From an uncultured Eubacteriales bacterium (lineage in GTDB: Bacteria; Bacillota; Clostridia; Lachnospirales; Lachnospiraceae), in contig ONSX01000019.1 in NCBI GenBank assembly GCA_900320615.1, positions 1 through 43,606 of the forward strand: a stretch of 43,606 nt of DNA, written 5' to 3'. Under the pieces are notes generated by a model. That model ran no database searches, had not been told where the DNA came from, and was given only the letters and a program-made list of their open reading frames with translations. Numbering within the stretch: position 1 is the first letter of the stretch; each line of letters begins with the position of its first letter. Made by a program: the position numbers and the translations under genes. This document shows positions 16,043-24,596 of the stretch, piece after piece.

Positions 16043-18415
16043 ATGCAGGAAAATCAGAAAGCAGAACAGTCCGGTAGTCTTGCGCCGGAAAATCTGCGCG
16101 GACTTGCCAGCGGTGAGGTGCAGGAGCGCGTGGCGCAGGGAAAGACGAATCAGGCGGAGGATCATTCGTCGCAGAGCGTATCGCAGATTATAAGATCCAA
16201 TGTATTTACCTATTTCAACCTGATCTTTGCGGTGATCGCGGCGCTCCTCATTGCGGTTGGGGCCTTCAGGGGACTGACCTTTCTTCCTGTTATTATCGCA
16301 AACATCCTCATCGGTATTGCGCAGCAGATCTATGCGAAGCGCGTCCTTGATAAACTTTCTCTTCTTGATGTGACGAACTACAAAGTGATGCGCGATGGCC
16401 GCGAGGAGATTATTTCCTCGGGAGATCTCGTGCAGGACGATGTGGTTCTTCTTGAGAGCGGACAGCAGATTCCGGCGGACGGCATTGTCATTGCCGGCGG
16501 ACTCTCGGTCAATGAAGCGCTCCTGACCGGCGAGCAGGATGAGATTGTCAGGAAAGAGGGCGCGGAGCTCCGTTCCGGGAGCTTTGTCGTCTCCGGCCGG
16601 GCATGGATGAAGCTTATGCGTGTCGGCAGTGAGTCGTATGCGTCACAGCTTACGCACAAGGCGAAGCAGGTGAGCGAGAAGCCGGCGGACATGGTGCGCG
16701 ATATCGAGCGGATTATCAGGATTTTTGGAATTGCGATTATTCCCGTCGGCGCGCTGCTGCTTTACCAGTCTATCGGCGTAAACGGGACTGGACTGAAGAC
16801 GGCTGTGACGTCTATGGCCGGCGCACTGACCGGCATGATTCCGGAGGGAATGTATCTGCTTGCGACAGTAGCTCTGGCGATGAGCGCGGCCCGACTTGCC
16901 GGAAAGCAGGTTCTGCTCCATGATATGAAGAGCATCGAGACGCTTGCCCGCGTGGACGTTCTGTGCGTGGATAAAACCGGAACGATCACAACTGGCGAAA
17001 TGTCGGTCTCCGCGGTGCTTTCTCCTGCAGCTGAGGGAGCGGAGATGGCGCTGCTTGCAAGAGAGAGCGAGTCAGGCCGGCTTCTCGCCTGCTATGCGGG
17101 CACGGTTCCGGATTCAAACAGCACGATGCGGGCGATCCGCGCGTGGTGCGGCACGGGTGCGTCCATTCCGGCAGAAGAAGTGAGACCGTTCAGTTCAAAG
17201 ACCAAGTATTCTCAGGTCAGGACAAAGGAGCACCTTTACTGCCTCGGCGCACCGGAATATCTGCTGAGCGCGGATGACCTGAATGCCGGAAAGTCATTTA
17301 TGGATAAGAAATTGGAGGCCGGCGAGCGCGTTCTGGTGCTCACAAGGGACGGACATGCAGTTCTCTTTATTTGTCTGAAGGATCAGATCCGGGAGACGGC
17401 AGGGAGTACGTTCCGGTATTTTCATGAGCGGGGTGTGGAGCTCAAGGTGATCTCCGGCGATAATCCGCATACCGTGTCCCGCATTGCGGCGACCGCGGGC
17501 ATTGAGCATGCGGACAGATATGTTGACGCTACTTCGCTGACAACACCGGCGATGATCGATGAGGCGATTCAGGATTATACGGTTTTCGGACGGGTCAGGC
17601 CGGAGCAGAAGAGGGAGATTGTTGAGGCGCTTCACCGCTGCGGACGGAAGGTGGCCATGACGGGCGATGGTGTGAATGATATCCTGGCGATGAAGGAGGC
17701 CGACTGCTCAATCGCGATGGGATCGGGCTCAGATGCGGCAAGGCAGGCGGCACAGGTCGTTCTGATGGATTCGGATTTCTCTCATATGCAGAATATTGTG
17801 GCCGAGGGAAGGCGCGACGTCAATAACATCACGAGATCGGCGACGCTATTTCTGTACAAGAATATTTTTTCCCTGCTGCTTGCCGTGTTCTCAATCATGC
17901 ACAGTTTCACGTATCCGCTTGATTCCAGCCAGGTTTCACTGATTTCTCTGTTCAACATTGGAATTCCGGCCTTTCTTCTCACGCTGGAGGACAACCAGCA
18001 GAAGGAGGAGGATGGTTTTCTCAGGAATACGATGCTCCGCGCACTGCCGGCGGCATTGACTTCATTTTTCACAATCGCCGCGCTGATGCAGTTCGGCCTC
18101 TTGTTCGCCATTCCGTCGAGAGATATTTCTACAGCGAGCACCTACCTGCTCTCTCTGATTGGCTTTATGATTCTTGCGGAAATCACAAAGCCTCTTAACT
18201 GGTACCATGTCTCTGTCTTTATTGTGTGCGCGATTGGCGTTATTCTGGCGTGCACGACTGGATTTAAAACGCTGTTCAGTATGGATGCTATATCGGTGCC
18301 GGCTGCGGCACTGTGCGCTGTCTTTGCGATTGCGGAGTTTACGATCATGAGGTGGCTGACAGAGCTGATTGCGTTCCTGAGGAGGCTGCGGAGAAGCAGA
18401 GCGAACCGGCTGTGA
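16043..18415 (+). CDS. cation-transporting P-type ATPase (CtpE-like, HAD-IC)
   Basis: This 790-aa transporter starts after a strong GAGGAGGTG. All catalytic signatures are intact: actuator TGE at about 162-164 (LLTGEQDE), PEG in transmembrane helix 4 (MIPEGMYLL, about 266-273), the phosphorylated aspartate in DKTGTIT (D310), and hinge TGDGVND at about 540-546. There is no N-terminal heavy-metal-binding domain. The PEG motif in TM4 instead of CPx or PEGL-with-flanking Ca sites places it near CtpE-like calcium or divalent-cation pumps rather than heavy-metal or Kdp pumps; the ion is inference. The C-terminal part holds about six further helices. It may be co-transcribed with the DUF438 gene. 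TATAAT-like bases at 15996-16001 lack a matching -35. Confidence 0.9.
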   Translation: MQENQKAEQSGSLAPENLRGLASGEVQERVAQGKTNQAEDHSSQSVSQIIRSNVFTYFNLIFAVIAALLIAVGAFRGLTFLPVIIANILIGIAQQIYAKRVLDKLSLLDVTNYKVMRDGREEIISSGDLVQDDVVLLESGQQIPADGIVIAGGLSVNEALLTGEQDEIVRKEGAELRSGSFVVSGRAWMKLMRVGSESYASQLTHKAKQVSEKPADMVRDIERIIRIFGIAIIPVGALLLYQSIGVNGTGLKTAVTSMAGALTGMIPEGMYLLATVALAMSAARLAGKQVLLHDMKSIETLARVDVLCVDKTGTITTGEMSVSAVLSPAAEGAEMALLARESESGRLLACYAGTVPDSNSTMRAIRAWCGTGASIPAEEVRPFSSKTKYSQVRTKEHLYCLGAPEYLLSADDLNAGKSFMDKKLEAGERVLVLTRDGHAVLFICLKDQIRETAGSTFRYFHERGVELKVISGDNPHTVSRIAATAGIEHADRYVDATSLTTPAMIDEAIQDYTVFGRVRPEQKREIVEALHRCGRKVAMTGDGVNDILAMKEADCSIAMGSGSDAARQAAQVVLMDSDFSHMQNIVAEGRRDVNNITRSATLFLYKNIFSLLLAVFSIMHSFTYPLDSSQVSLISLFNIGIPAFLLTLEDNQQKEEDGFLRNTMLRALPAALTSFFTIAALMQFGLLFAIPSRDISTASTYLLSLIGFMILAEITKPLNWYHVSVFIVCAIGVILACTTGFKTLFSMDAISVPAAALCAVFAIAEFTIMRWLTELIAFLRRLRRSRANRL

Positions 18416-18512
18416 GCAGGGGATGGTGCGCGCTTTTTGGGGTTGTTCTTCTGGCTATTGTGCGGATGAGAAGTGAGCCCTCGTAAATTTCCGGTAAATT
18501 ATCGGACCCCCC

Positions 18513-18541
18513 TTGATTCTTTCTGTGCGGTTCCTTATAAT
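18513..18541 (+). promoter_or_regulatory. promoter for the first MATE gene
   Basis: TTGATT (18513-18518), a 17-bp spacer and TATAAT (18536-18541), leaving a leader of about 115 nt. No riboswitch fold is recognised in the leader. Confidence 0.65.
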
Positions 18542-18663
18542 GGCGTTCTGCGAGACGGAATCTGTGCATTTCCTGCATGCGCAGCAGGGATATGCCGTCT
18601 TCAGATCGTCTGGAGCGGGCATATCCGGATTGGAATTTCTCAGACAGAAGGAGTACTGGCAGC

Positions 18664-20022
18664 ATGAATCTGGATCTGACGAAGGGGAATCCGATGAAGG
18701 TCATCTGGGAGTTTATGATCCCCCTTTTCATCGGTAATGTTTTTCAGCAGCTTTACAACATGTGCGACACGATTATCGTCGGCCGCTTTGTCGGTGCGGG
18801 GGCGCTCGGCGCGGTCGGCTCGACGGGCACGATCATGTTCCTTGTCATCGGATTTTCGACAGGCCTCACGCAGGGGTTTACCGTTCTCACGGCCCAGCGG
18901 TGCGGCGCGAAGGATGAGGAGGGCATGAAGATCTCCGTGGCAAATGCAATCCTCCTCTCGATCGTTGTGATTCTTGTCATGACGACGGCCTCACTCCTTG
19001 CGATGCGGGGAATACTTACGCTCATGAATACGCCAAAGGCTATTTTCAGGGACGCGGAGACCTACATCACGATCATCTGCAAGGGTATCGTCTGCTCTGT
19101 GGCGTTCAACCTGTTCTCAGCTTTTCTCCGAAGCGTCGGCAACAGCAAGGCGCCGCTTGTCTTTCTGATTATCTCGGCTGTCCTGAATGTCGTGCTTGAT
19201 CTTTGTTTTATCATTAATTTCCACATGGGTGTGGCTGGAGCGGCACATGCAACGGTCCTCTCCCAGGGCGTGTCTGCCGCGCTTTGCGTGGTGTATATCC
19301 TGAAGAAGGTAAGAATTCTCGTGCCATATAAGGATCAGTGGCATTTTCACAGACATGCGACGAAGGCGCAGCTCACAGTTGGCGTGCCGATGGCTCTCGA
19401 GTCAGCGATCACAGCTTCGGGCACCATGATCATGCAGACGGCTGTGAACAGCTTCGGCGCTGTGGCTGTGGAGGCTTTTTCGGCCAGCAATAAGATTCAG
19501 AGCCTGCTCACCCAGGGCATGTTCTCGATGGGGCAGGTCATGGCGAGCTACACGGGGCAGAATTACGGCAAGGGCGATGTGGACAGAATCCACAAGGGCG
19601 TCAAGGCCGCCGTGCTTTCGATGTGTATCTATTCGGTGGCAGCCGCTGTCCTTGTGATTGTGCTTACGCCCGCGACGATGCGGCTCTTTTTTGCAAGCCA
19701 TGAAAACTTTACGGAGCTTCTGAAATGGGCAAGGCCCTATGTCTGGTTCTGCACGGTCTGCTACATCCCGCTGAGTTTTATCTTCATTTTCCGGAGCACA
19801 ATGCAGGGCTGCGGCTATGGGCTTCTGCCAATGTGCAGCGGCATCACGGAGCTCCTTTGCCGCACGGCGACTGCCGGGCTGTCCATGCATTTTCATAATT
19901 ACCTGCTGGCGGCCTTCTGCGATCCGTCCGCGTGGATCGGCGCGGGTATCTTTACGCTGATCGCCTACAGCTATATTATCCGGCAAGTGGCGAAGCAGAT
20001 GGGGAAGCCGCTCCGGAAATGA
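18664..20022 (+). CDS. MATE-family multidrug/organic cation efflux transporter
   Basis: This 452-aa protein starts at 18664, ten bases after AAGGAG. It has the MATE N-terminal signature (GNPMKVIWEFMIPLFIGNVF, then QQLYNMCDTIIVGRFVGAGALGA) and the second half repeats the same fold (TVGVPMALESAITASGTMIM, ALGA-like AFSASNKIQS). About 12 hydrophobic helices are visible, the usual number. The family exports cationic or aromatic compounds in exchange for Na+ or H+. It belongs to the DinF/NorM-like branch common in Clostridia. It has its own promoter and no adjacent regulator, so no substrate can be suggested. Confidence 0.9.
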   Translation: MNLDLTKGNPMKVIWEFMIPLFIGNVFQQLYNMCDTIIVGRFVGAGALGAVGSTGTIMFLVIGFSTGLTQGFTVLTAQRCGAKDEEGMKISVANAILLSIVVILVMTTASLLAMRGILTLMNTPKAIFRDAETYITIICKGIVCSVAFNLFSAFLRSVGNSKAPLVFLIISAVLNVVLDLCFIINFHMGVAGAAHATVLSQGVSAALCVVYILKKVRILVPYKDQWHFHRHATKAQLTVGVPMALESAITASGTMIMQTAVNSFGAVAVEAFSASNKIQSLLTQGMFSMGQVMASYTGQNYGKGDVDRIHKGVKAAVLSMCIYSVAAAVLVIVLTPATMRLFFASHENFTELLKWARPYVWFCTVCYIPLSFIFIFRSTMQGCGYGLLPMCSGITELLCRTATAGLSMHFHNYLLAAFCDPSAWIGAGIFTLIAYSYIIRQVAKQMGKPLRK

Positions 20023-20046
20023 GGAGCCGGCGGATCTGCCGGCTCC
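20023..20046. terminator. hairpin between convergent MATE and uracil permease genes
   Basis: A perfect 9-bp GC-rich stem (GGAGCCGGC with GCCGGCTCC, 6-nt loop) directly after the MATE stop. A weak T-rich stretch follows on the plus strand. It probably stops or protects transcripts from both sides. Confidence 0.5.
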
Positions 20047-20125
20047 AGCTTCAGATTTCTCCGGCTCACTGCGCATGCATCCGGCAGACCGTATAAACAG
20101 AACTTTTCTTCAGGCAGCGCATAGG

Positions 20126-21499
20126 TCAGCTGTCTTCGTCTTCTATCCCGTTCGCAGTCTTCAGATCGCCGGCCTCTTCTTCGTTGAAATCATAGTCCTT
20201 ATACGGAAGAATTGCATTTAAGGCAATTCCAAAGATAGAGGCAAGGGCAAGGCTTGTCAGCGTGATTGAAGTGGATCCGATCTGGAAGGTCAGTCCGTCG
20301 GAGAAACCAAGCCCGGTAACGAGGATGACCGCCGCCACGATCAGATTTCTGGAGTTCTTGAAGTCGACGCGGTTTTCGACGACGTTCCGGACACCAATGG
20401 CGGAAATCATTCCGTAGAGGATGAAGCTGATTCCGCCTATGATTGCTGAAGGCATGGTGCCGATCAGCTCCGCCACCTTCGGGAAGAAGGAGAGAATAAT
20501 GGCATAAATGGCTGCCAGGCGGATGACACGTGGGTCATGTACATGCGAGAGCTCGAGGACGCCGGTGTTTTCTCCGTATGTCGTGTTGGCTGGTCCGCCG
20601 ATGAAGCCGGCCAGAGCGGTCGCGAGTCCATCGCCGAGCAGAGTCCGGTTGAGTCCGGGATCTGTAATGAAGTCCTTGCCGCATGTGGCGGAGATTGCGG
20701 AGATATCTCCGATATGCTCCATCATGGTTGCAATAGAGATCGGGGCCATGACAAGGATCGCGGTGGGGTCAAACTTGCAGATCTGGAAAGGCTGAAGGTT
20801 TATGATCGAGGCCTTGGCAATCGCTCCGAACTCGATGATCGAAGATCCGTCCGCGTTGGTCATACCAAAGGCCTGGAAAATTACAGCGCAGATATAGGAA
20901 ATGATGACGCCCATGAGGATCGGGATGATCTTGAGCATGCCCTTTCCCCAGATGTTAAAGATGATAACGACGGCAAGTGCGATGAGCGCCAGAAGCCAGT
21001 TGGTCTTTGCGTTGCTGATTGCCGAGGGGGCAAGGGAGAGGCCAATGCAGATGATGATCGGCCCGGTAACAACCGGGGGCAGGTAGCGCATTACCTTTTT
21101 TACGCCGACAAGCTTTATGATAAGGGCCAGAACCAGATAGAGAAGACCGGCGACGACAATTCCGCCGCAGGCATAGGGAAGTTTTTCCCCCATCGTCATA
21201 TGCTTGTAAATGCCGGTCTTGAGGTTCGCGACGGTCGCAAATCCGCCGAGAAAGGCAAATGAGGATCCCAGGAAGGCCGGAAGTTTTCCTTTTGTAATCA
21301 GGTGAAAAAGCAGAGTGCCGATTCCCGCGCAAAAGAGGGTCACCTGGATGTTAAGACCTTCTCCCTTGAAGTAATCATTGACAAGGATGGGGACAAGGAT
21401 CGTGGCGCCGAACATGGCGAACATATGCTGGAGTCCCAGGACCAGCATTTTGGGTATGCCCAGAGTGCGGGCATCATCAATTGCTTTTACGTCGTTCAT
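20126..21499 (-). CDS. uracil (or xanthine/uracil) permease, NCS2 family
   Basis: This 457-aa transporter starts at 21499 after CAGGAGA. The two membrane carboxylates used by E. coli UraA for substrate and proton are present: E261 in TMMEHIGD and E310 in TTYGENTGV. LGLQHMFAMFGATILVPILV at the N-terminus and GSSFAFLGGF are typical of UraA/PyrP. The GENTGV sequence fits uracil permeases better than xanthine permeases, which usually differ there. About 14 helices are expected, and a charged tail (DYDFNEEEAGDLKT) ends the protein. It stands alone. No PyrR-type attenuator or purine riboswitch was recognised upstream; several T/A-rich -10-like boxes exist but no convincing promoter pair. Confidence 0.9.
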   Translation of the reverse strand: MNDVKAIDDARTLGIPKMLVLGLQHMFAMFGATILVPILVNDYFKGEGLNIQVTLFCAGIGTLLFHLITKGKLPAFLGSSFAFLGGFATVANLKTGIYKHMTMGEKLPYACGGIVVAGLLYLVLALIIKLVGVKKVMRYLPPVVTGPIIICIGLSLAPSAISNAKTNWLLALIALAVVIIFNIWGKGMLKIIPILMGVIISYICAVIFQAFGMTNADGSSIIEFGAIAKASIINLQPFQICKFDPTAILVMAPISIATMMEHIGDISAISATCGKDFITDPGLNRTLLGDGLATALAGFIGGPANTTYGENTGVLELSHVHDPRVIRLAAIYAIILSFFPKVAELIGTMPSAIIGGISFILYGMISAIGVRNVVENRVDFKNSRNLIVAAVILVTGLGFSDGLTFQIGSTSITLTSLALASIFGIALNAILPYKDYDFNEEEAGDLKTANGIEDEDS

Positions 21500-21775
21500 A
21501 GAAATCTCCTGTTCTCAAAAAGTTTACACAACATTCCAATCCAATACTATAATACAGGTCAACTGGATTTTACAGAGTCTTTACAAAAAGATTTCTGCTG
21601 TGAAGAGGCGAACAAGCAAATTTCCATGTCCTTTGAAAGAGGGGAGACGCAATCTGCCGCATCATCTTCCGAAAGGCGGATATACAACACTTGTCATAGG
21701 TCTCGTAAGGCTTAACGGCAACCGGTTCATCTTCCATTCTCGAACAGCTTCAGGAAATCTCATCAGCTTGATGAG
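21500..21775. other. intergenic region upstream of the permease
   Basis: A spacer of about 275 bp. TATAAT (21548-21553) on the plus strand has a TTTACA 19 bp upstream, which is suboptimal. On the minus strand TATTAT/TATAGT-like boxes lie nearby. No gene or known RNA fold is seen. Confidence 0.4.
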
Positions 21776-21828
21776 AAAAACCGCCGAAAGGAACGGTATG
21801 AGCGCGTTCCTCTCGGCGGTTTTGCATT
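21776..21828. terminator. bidirectional Rho-independent terminator
   Basis: AAAAACCGCCGA...TCGGCGGTTTT: a stem of about 18 bp (ACCGCCGA, GGAACG paired with CGTTCC, TCGGCGGT) flanked by A-run and T-run. It lies 20 bp after the stop of the glutaredoxin-like gene and serves both strands. Confidence 0.8.
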
Positions 21829-21848
21829 AGTCAGTTTGCCTGTGCCGG

Positions 21849-22148
21849 TCAGCATCCGTTGCCGTCCAGTCGGCAGGCAGGGACCTTTTCCGGTCTTGAC
21901 TTCAGCCCGACGTCCTCCGGCTTTAACGTCACGGAACCATCTTCCTTTACGAAGCAGGGAATCCCGGCATAGCCATTTGCCTTCGCGCCGGCAAAGGCCG
22001 GATTTGTGTCGCGAAGCCTTAAGAAAGCCTTCAGGTTCCTCACATGAGCGCCGATGTCGACCATCTGGAACTGATCATTGCCGCTGACCTGTGATGCTAC
22101 ATAGGAGCAATCCGGGCAGGACGGCATACCATAGATTGTAATCATCAT
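21849..22148 (-). CDS. glutaredoxin-like small redox protein
   Basis: This 98-99-aa protein has the thioredoxin-fold opening ITIYGMPSCPDCSYVA with an active-site CPDC (residues about 10-13), and a cis-proline-like GIPCFV near residue 64. The C-terminus carries two more cysteines (ACRLDGNGC). Two ATG codons occur in tandem; the second (22145) has the better 7-nt spacing to AGGAGG. The family reduces disulfides or binds metal in the cytoplasm, but the physiological partner is unknown. The gene is transcribed away from the repeat element at 22217-22440 and ends at the terminator 21776-21828. Confidence 0.82.
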   Translation of the reverse strand: MMITIYGMPSCPDCSYVASQVSGNDQFQMVDIGAHVRNLKAFLRLRDTNPAFAGAKANGYAGIPCFVKEDGSVTLKPEDVGLKSRPEKVPACRLDGNGC

Positions 22149-22216
22149 GCATCCTCCTCGTTTCTGGGCGAAATCAATCGTAAATCATGAATGCTCGTCA
22201 TCTCTGTCTGTCTGCA

Positions 22217-22440
22217 TCCTGACTGCTCCCACGGGCAAGCCCGTGGGGTTCTGATTGCCAAGTGTAGCTTGTAATCGTACACCATTTTCAGGCTTTGGAG
22301 TTACAAGTGTAAATCTGCTTTTCAGCAAGGAAGTACAGTCAATCTCCCTATACATAGAGATATATATCTATTCTATGCTACTGTCAAGTCAAAGGGCAGC
22401 TTTCATCCCACAGGCAAGCCTGTGGATTTTACGCCGCAAT
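22217..22440. mobile_element. IS200/IS605-like non-autonomous element (MITE/PATE relic)
   Basis: Two similar end palindromes flank about 150 bp without a gene: CCCACGGGCAAGCCCGTGGG at 22228-22247 and CCCACAGGCAAGCCTGTGG at 22410-22428. Subterminal hairpins of this kind with GGCAAGCC tips are typical ends of IS200/IS605-family elements. The interior is more AT-rich and includes an inverted ATAGAGATATATATCTAT-like stretch. No tnpA or tnpB remains. Exact boundaries cannot be set because this family makes no target duplication. Confidence 0.6.
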
Positions 22441-22509
22441 TTATAACACAGAGCTGCAGGTTCAATCAATGATTAATGCCAGAGGAATCCCGTGATTTGA
22501 ACGGCTTCT

Positions 22510-23100
22510 TCAGGCGATTGCAAGCATATAGTGGTCTTTGTCAGCCATGGACAGACTGAGCCTGCATGCGGACAGCATCCCGTCCATGACGCTCTTGCGC
22601 AGCTGATAGTACGGGTCAACGCTTCCGCCCTGAGATGTCCAGCTTCCGGCATGCAGCTCTTGTGTCTGTTCCCAGGAGAGAGAAGTATCGCTGCTTGCTG
22701 TAACGGAGTTGACATGGTCGCAGGGCATTCCGTTTACGAAGAAATCTTCAAATGCCTTGTATGCGTCTTCGGGGCTTGTTCCTGCAGACAGTGCGTGTTC
22801 CCTGCCGAAGGCGAAAGCTGCCTCGCAGAATCTGCCAAGCCGCGTGTCATCCTGCCCGACTGCAGCAAGGACGAGGGCAGCATAGCGCCGCTCCGCATCT
22901 GAGATCCGGGCCTGAAGCCAGCCGTGAATGTTCTCCTCGTCAATCACTGTCTCAAGCGCCGGCAGGTCACGAATATATTCATTGGCATCTGCGATCCAGC
23001 CTTCTTGGACCGCTGTCTCGGACAGCCGGCGGGTCAGCTCCTCCTGATGACCAATCTTGCCGTAAAGCCAGTAGTGAATGGGACCTAAAAACATACTCAT
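22510..23100 (-). CDS. conserved protein of unknown function (196 aa)
   Basis: This 196-aa protein starts at 23100 after AAGGAG. It begins MSMFLGPIHYWLYGKIGHQE, contains an acidic helical centre (DAERRYAALVLAAVGQDDTR) and the segment FEDFFVNGMPCDHVN with a Cys-x-His pair. There is no signal peptide or membrane helix. The His/Cys content and all-helical appearance would fit a metal- or cofactor-binding bundle, but I do not recognise the family. It is transcribed toward the IS605-like relic. The gene to its right, a nitroreductase, is divergent, and the two are separated by about 520 bp. Confidence 0.7.
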   Translation of the reverse strand: MSMFLGPIHYWLYGKIGHQEELTRRLSETAVQEGWIADANEYIRDLPALETVIDEENIHGWLQARISDAERRYAALVLAAVGQDDTRLGRFCEAAFAFGREHALSAGTSPEDAYKAFEDFFVNGMPCDHVNSVTASSDTSLSWEQTQELHAGSWTSQGGSVDPYYQLRKSVMDGMLSACRLSLSMADKDHYMLAIA

Positions 23101-23623
23101 TGCAATTACTCCTTATGTTTATATGTTGAATTTCTCTGATTCTGATAAGAGTTTAACGGAAAGAGTGACTTTTTTGTGTTGCACAGACAACATTCGGGCT
23201 CCTCGGGTATGTGTATTTTCCTTTTTTTTGCGGTCTGCCTCATGACCACGCGGAAGAAAGGTGCGGAATGGTCGATATGGCGGGCGGACGGAGCTTGCTG
23301 TCCCATGACCGCGCGAAAGAAGACGGGCGATGGCTGAGACAGCGAACATGAAGGGAGGAAGCATTGCCTGGTGGATCTCGGCCACGAAATGCAAATTTTT
23401 CGCGCAGATGCTGAAAAGTATGCCTGTCCATACCTGGTATTGGAAAAGAACGGTATTGCGGAAGAGACAGTTTCTGATATAGTGAAATCATGCAAATGAT
23501 CGGAAGATCAAAGGCGGGTGACAGACTTGTCCGGAAAATGAGAAACCATTCCGACAGGACACGCACAGACCGGACGCCGGCCCTGCCGACGGGGATAAGT
23601 CATACATGAAAAGGAGAACAGAT
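23101..23623. other. 523-bp divergent intergenic region with imperfect direct repeat
   Basis: It contains two imperfect direct copies of a 33-bp unit starting CATGACCRCGCG (about 23241 and 23305). A short plus-strand frame from ATG 23390 ends at a TGA near 23500; it reads MQIFRADAEKYACPYLVLEK and so on, and could be a remnant of a gene. TTGCGG (23456-23461), 16 bp, TATAGT (23478-23483) is a possible promoter for the nitroreductase. Nothing else is recognised. Confidence 0.4.
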
Positions 23624-24196
23624 ATGTCAGTGACAGAAGCATTAGCAAAGAGAAGATCTATTTACCAGTTGAACAAGGAGCTGCCGGTCTCTGCGGATAA
23701 GGTCGCTCAGACTGTTAAGAAAGTGACGGAGCTTGTGCCGGATGCCTTCAATATGAAGAGCGCGCGGGCTGTTGTCGTGACGGGCGCAAAGCAGGATGAG
23801 CTCTGGGACAAAATTTATGACGCGTTCGGAGGCAAAGTCGCGCGGGAGAAGATCGACGGTTTTAAGGCCGCTGCCGGAACGATTCTCTACTTCTACGATG
23901 AGACAGTCGTGAAGGCCATGCAGGAGCAGTTCCCGCTCTACGCGGCGAACTTCCCGGTCTGGGCCAATCAGGCAAACGGCATGCTGCAGATTAACATCTG
24001 GACAGCTCTCCGCGAGCTCGGTGTCGGCGCGAATCTGCAGCACTACAATCCGGTGATCGACGGCGCTGTGAAGGCTATGCTCGATCTGCCGGAGAGCTGG
24101 AAGCTCATCGCGCAGATGCCGTTCGGTGGCATTGTCGCAGAGCCAGACGCAAAGGAGAAAGAGGACATCTCGAAGAGAGTGCTTGTCTTCGACTGA
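23624..24196 (+). CDS. nitroreductase-family protein (HBN1/fatty-acid-repression-like)
   Basis: This 190-aa flavoprotein starts at 23624 (MSVTEALAKRRSIYQLNKEL), nine bases after AAAGGAG; an ATG at 23606 overlaps the ribosome site. KRRSIYQL is the FMN-phosphate-binding arginine/serine motif. NFPVWANQANGMLQINIWTA and GVGANLQHYNP are typical of the small HBN1-type nitroreductases, which lack the long insertion of NfsA/NfsB. They reduce nitro- or quinone-type compounds with NAD(P)H in vitro; the natural substrate is usually unknown. The gene stands alone, ending with the terminator at 24349-24384. Confidence 0.9.
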   Translation: MSVTEALAKRRSIYQLNKELPVSADKVAQTVKKVTELVPDAFNMKSARAVVVTGAKQDELWDKIYDAFGGKVAREKIDGFKAAAGTILYFYDETVVKAMQEQFPLYAANFPVWANQANGMLQINIWTALRELGVGANLQHYNPVIDGAVKAMLDLPESWKLIAQMPFGGIVAEPDAKEKEDISKRVLVFD

Positions 24197-24348
24197 CAGA
24201 GCATGCAGGCGGCGGGCTTTCGTGCGCTTGTGATTTTCAGACGGCTGCTGCAAAAATCTGTGGAATTCCTCAATTCAGAAAGGCCGGGAATCCCGCTGCT
24301 TCAGTCGCGGGCGGCTGACCGGCTGGAAAAGAATACGGACAAATGCAA

Positions 24349-24384
24349 GGAACCATGCGGGAAAGACCTGCATGGTTCTTTTTC
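24349..24384 (+). terminator. terminator after the nitroreductase
   Basis: GAACCATGC...GCATGGTTC stem (10 bp or more), small loop GGGAAAGACC, then T5. Confidence 0.8.
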
Positions 24385-24461
24385 TGCTAAAAAACGGCGG
24401 CTGCTTCGCACCGGGATTACCCGGTGCCAATGATATTCAGGGAACCAGAATTTACGAAGGA

Positions 24462-24505
24462 CCTTGACAATTCCACTTAAATCTGATATCAAATTGATAT
24501 CAGAT
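24462..24505 (+). promoter_or_regulatory. promoter overlapped by a perfect 25-bp palindrome
   Basis: TTGACA (24462-24467) is followed 17 bp later by GATATC (24485-24490), inside a perfect palindrome at 24481-24505 with 11-bp arms (ATCTGATATCA and TGATATCAGAT) around AAT. It lies about 90 bp before the SPFH gene. The -10 match is poor, so the promoter assignment is less certain than the palindrome, which looks like an operator. Confidence 0.55.
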
Positions 24506-24596
24506 AAATATCTGATTCCGCGCGACTGGCAACCGGAACCACAGCGGAGCTCATTTCATTTTCTGATGTCCCGGGAAGGGACGGAAAGGTGACACT

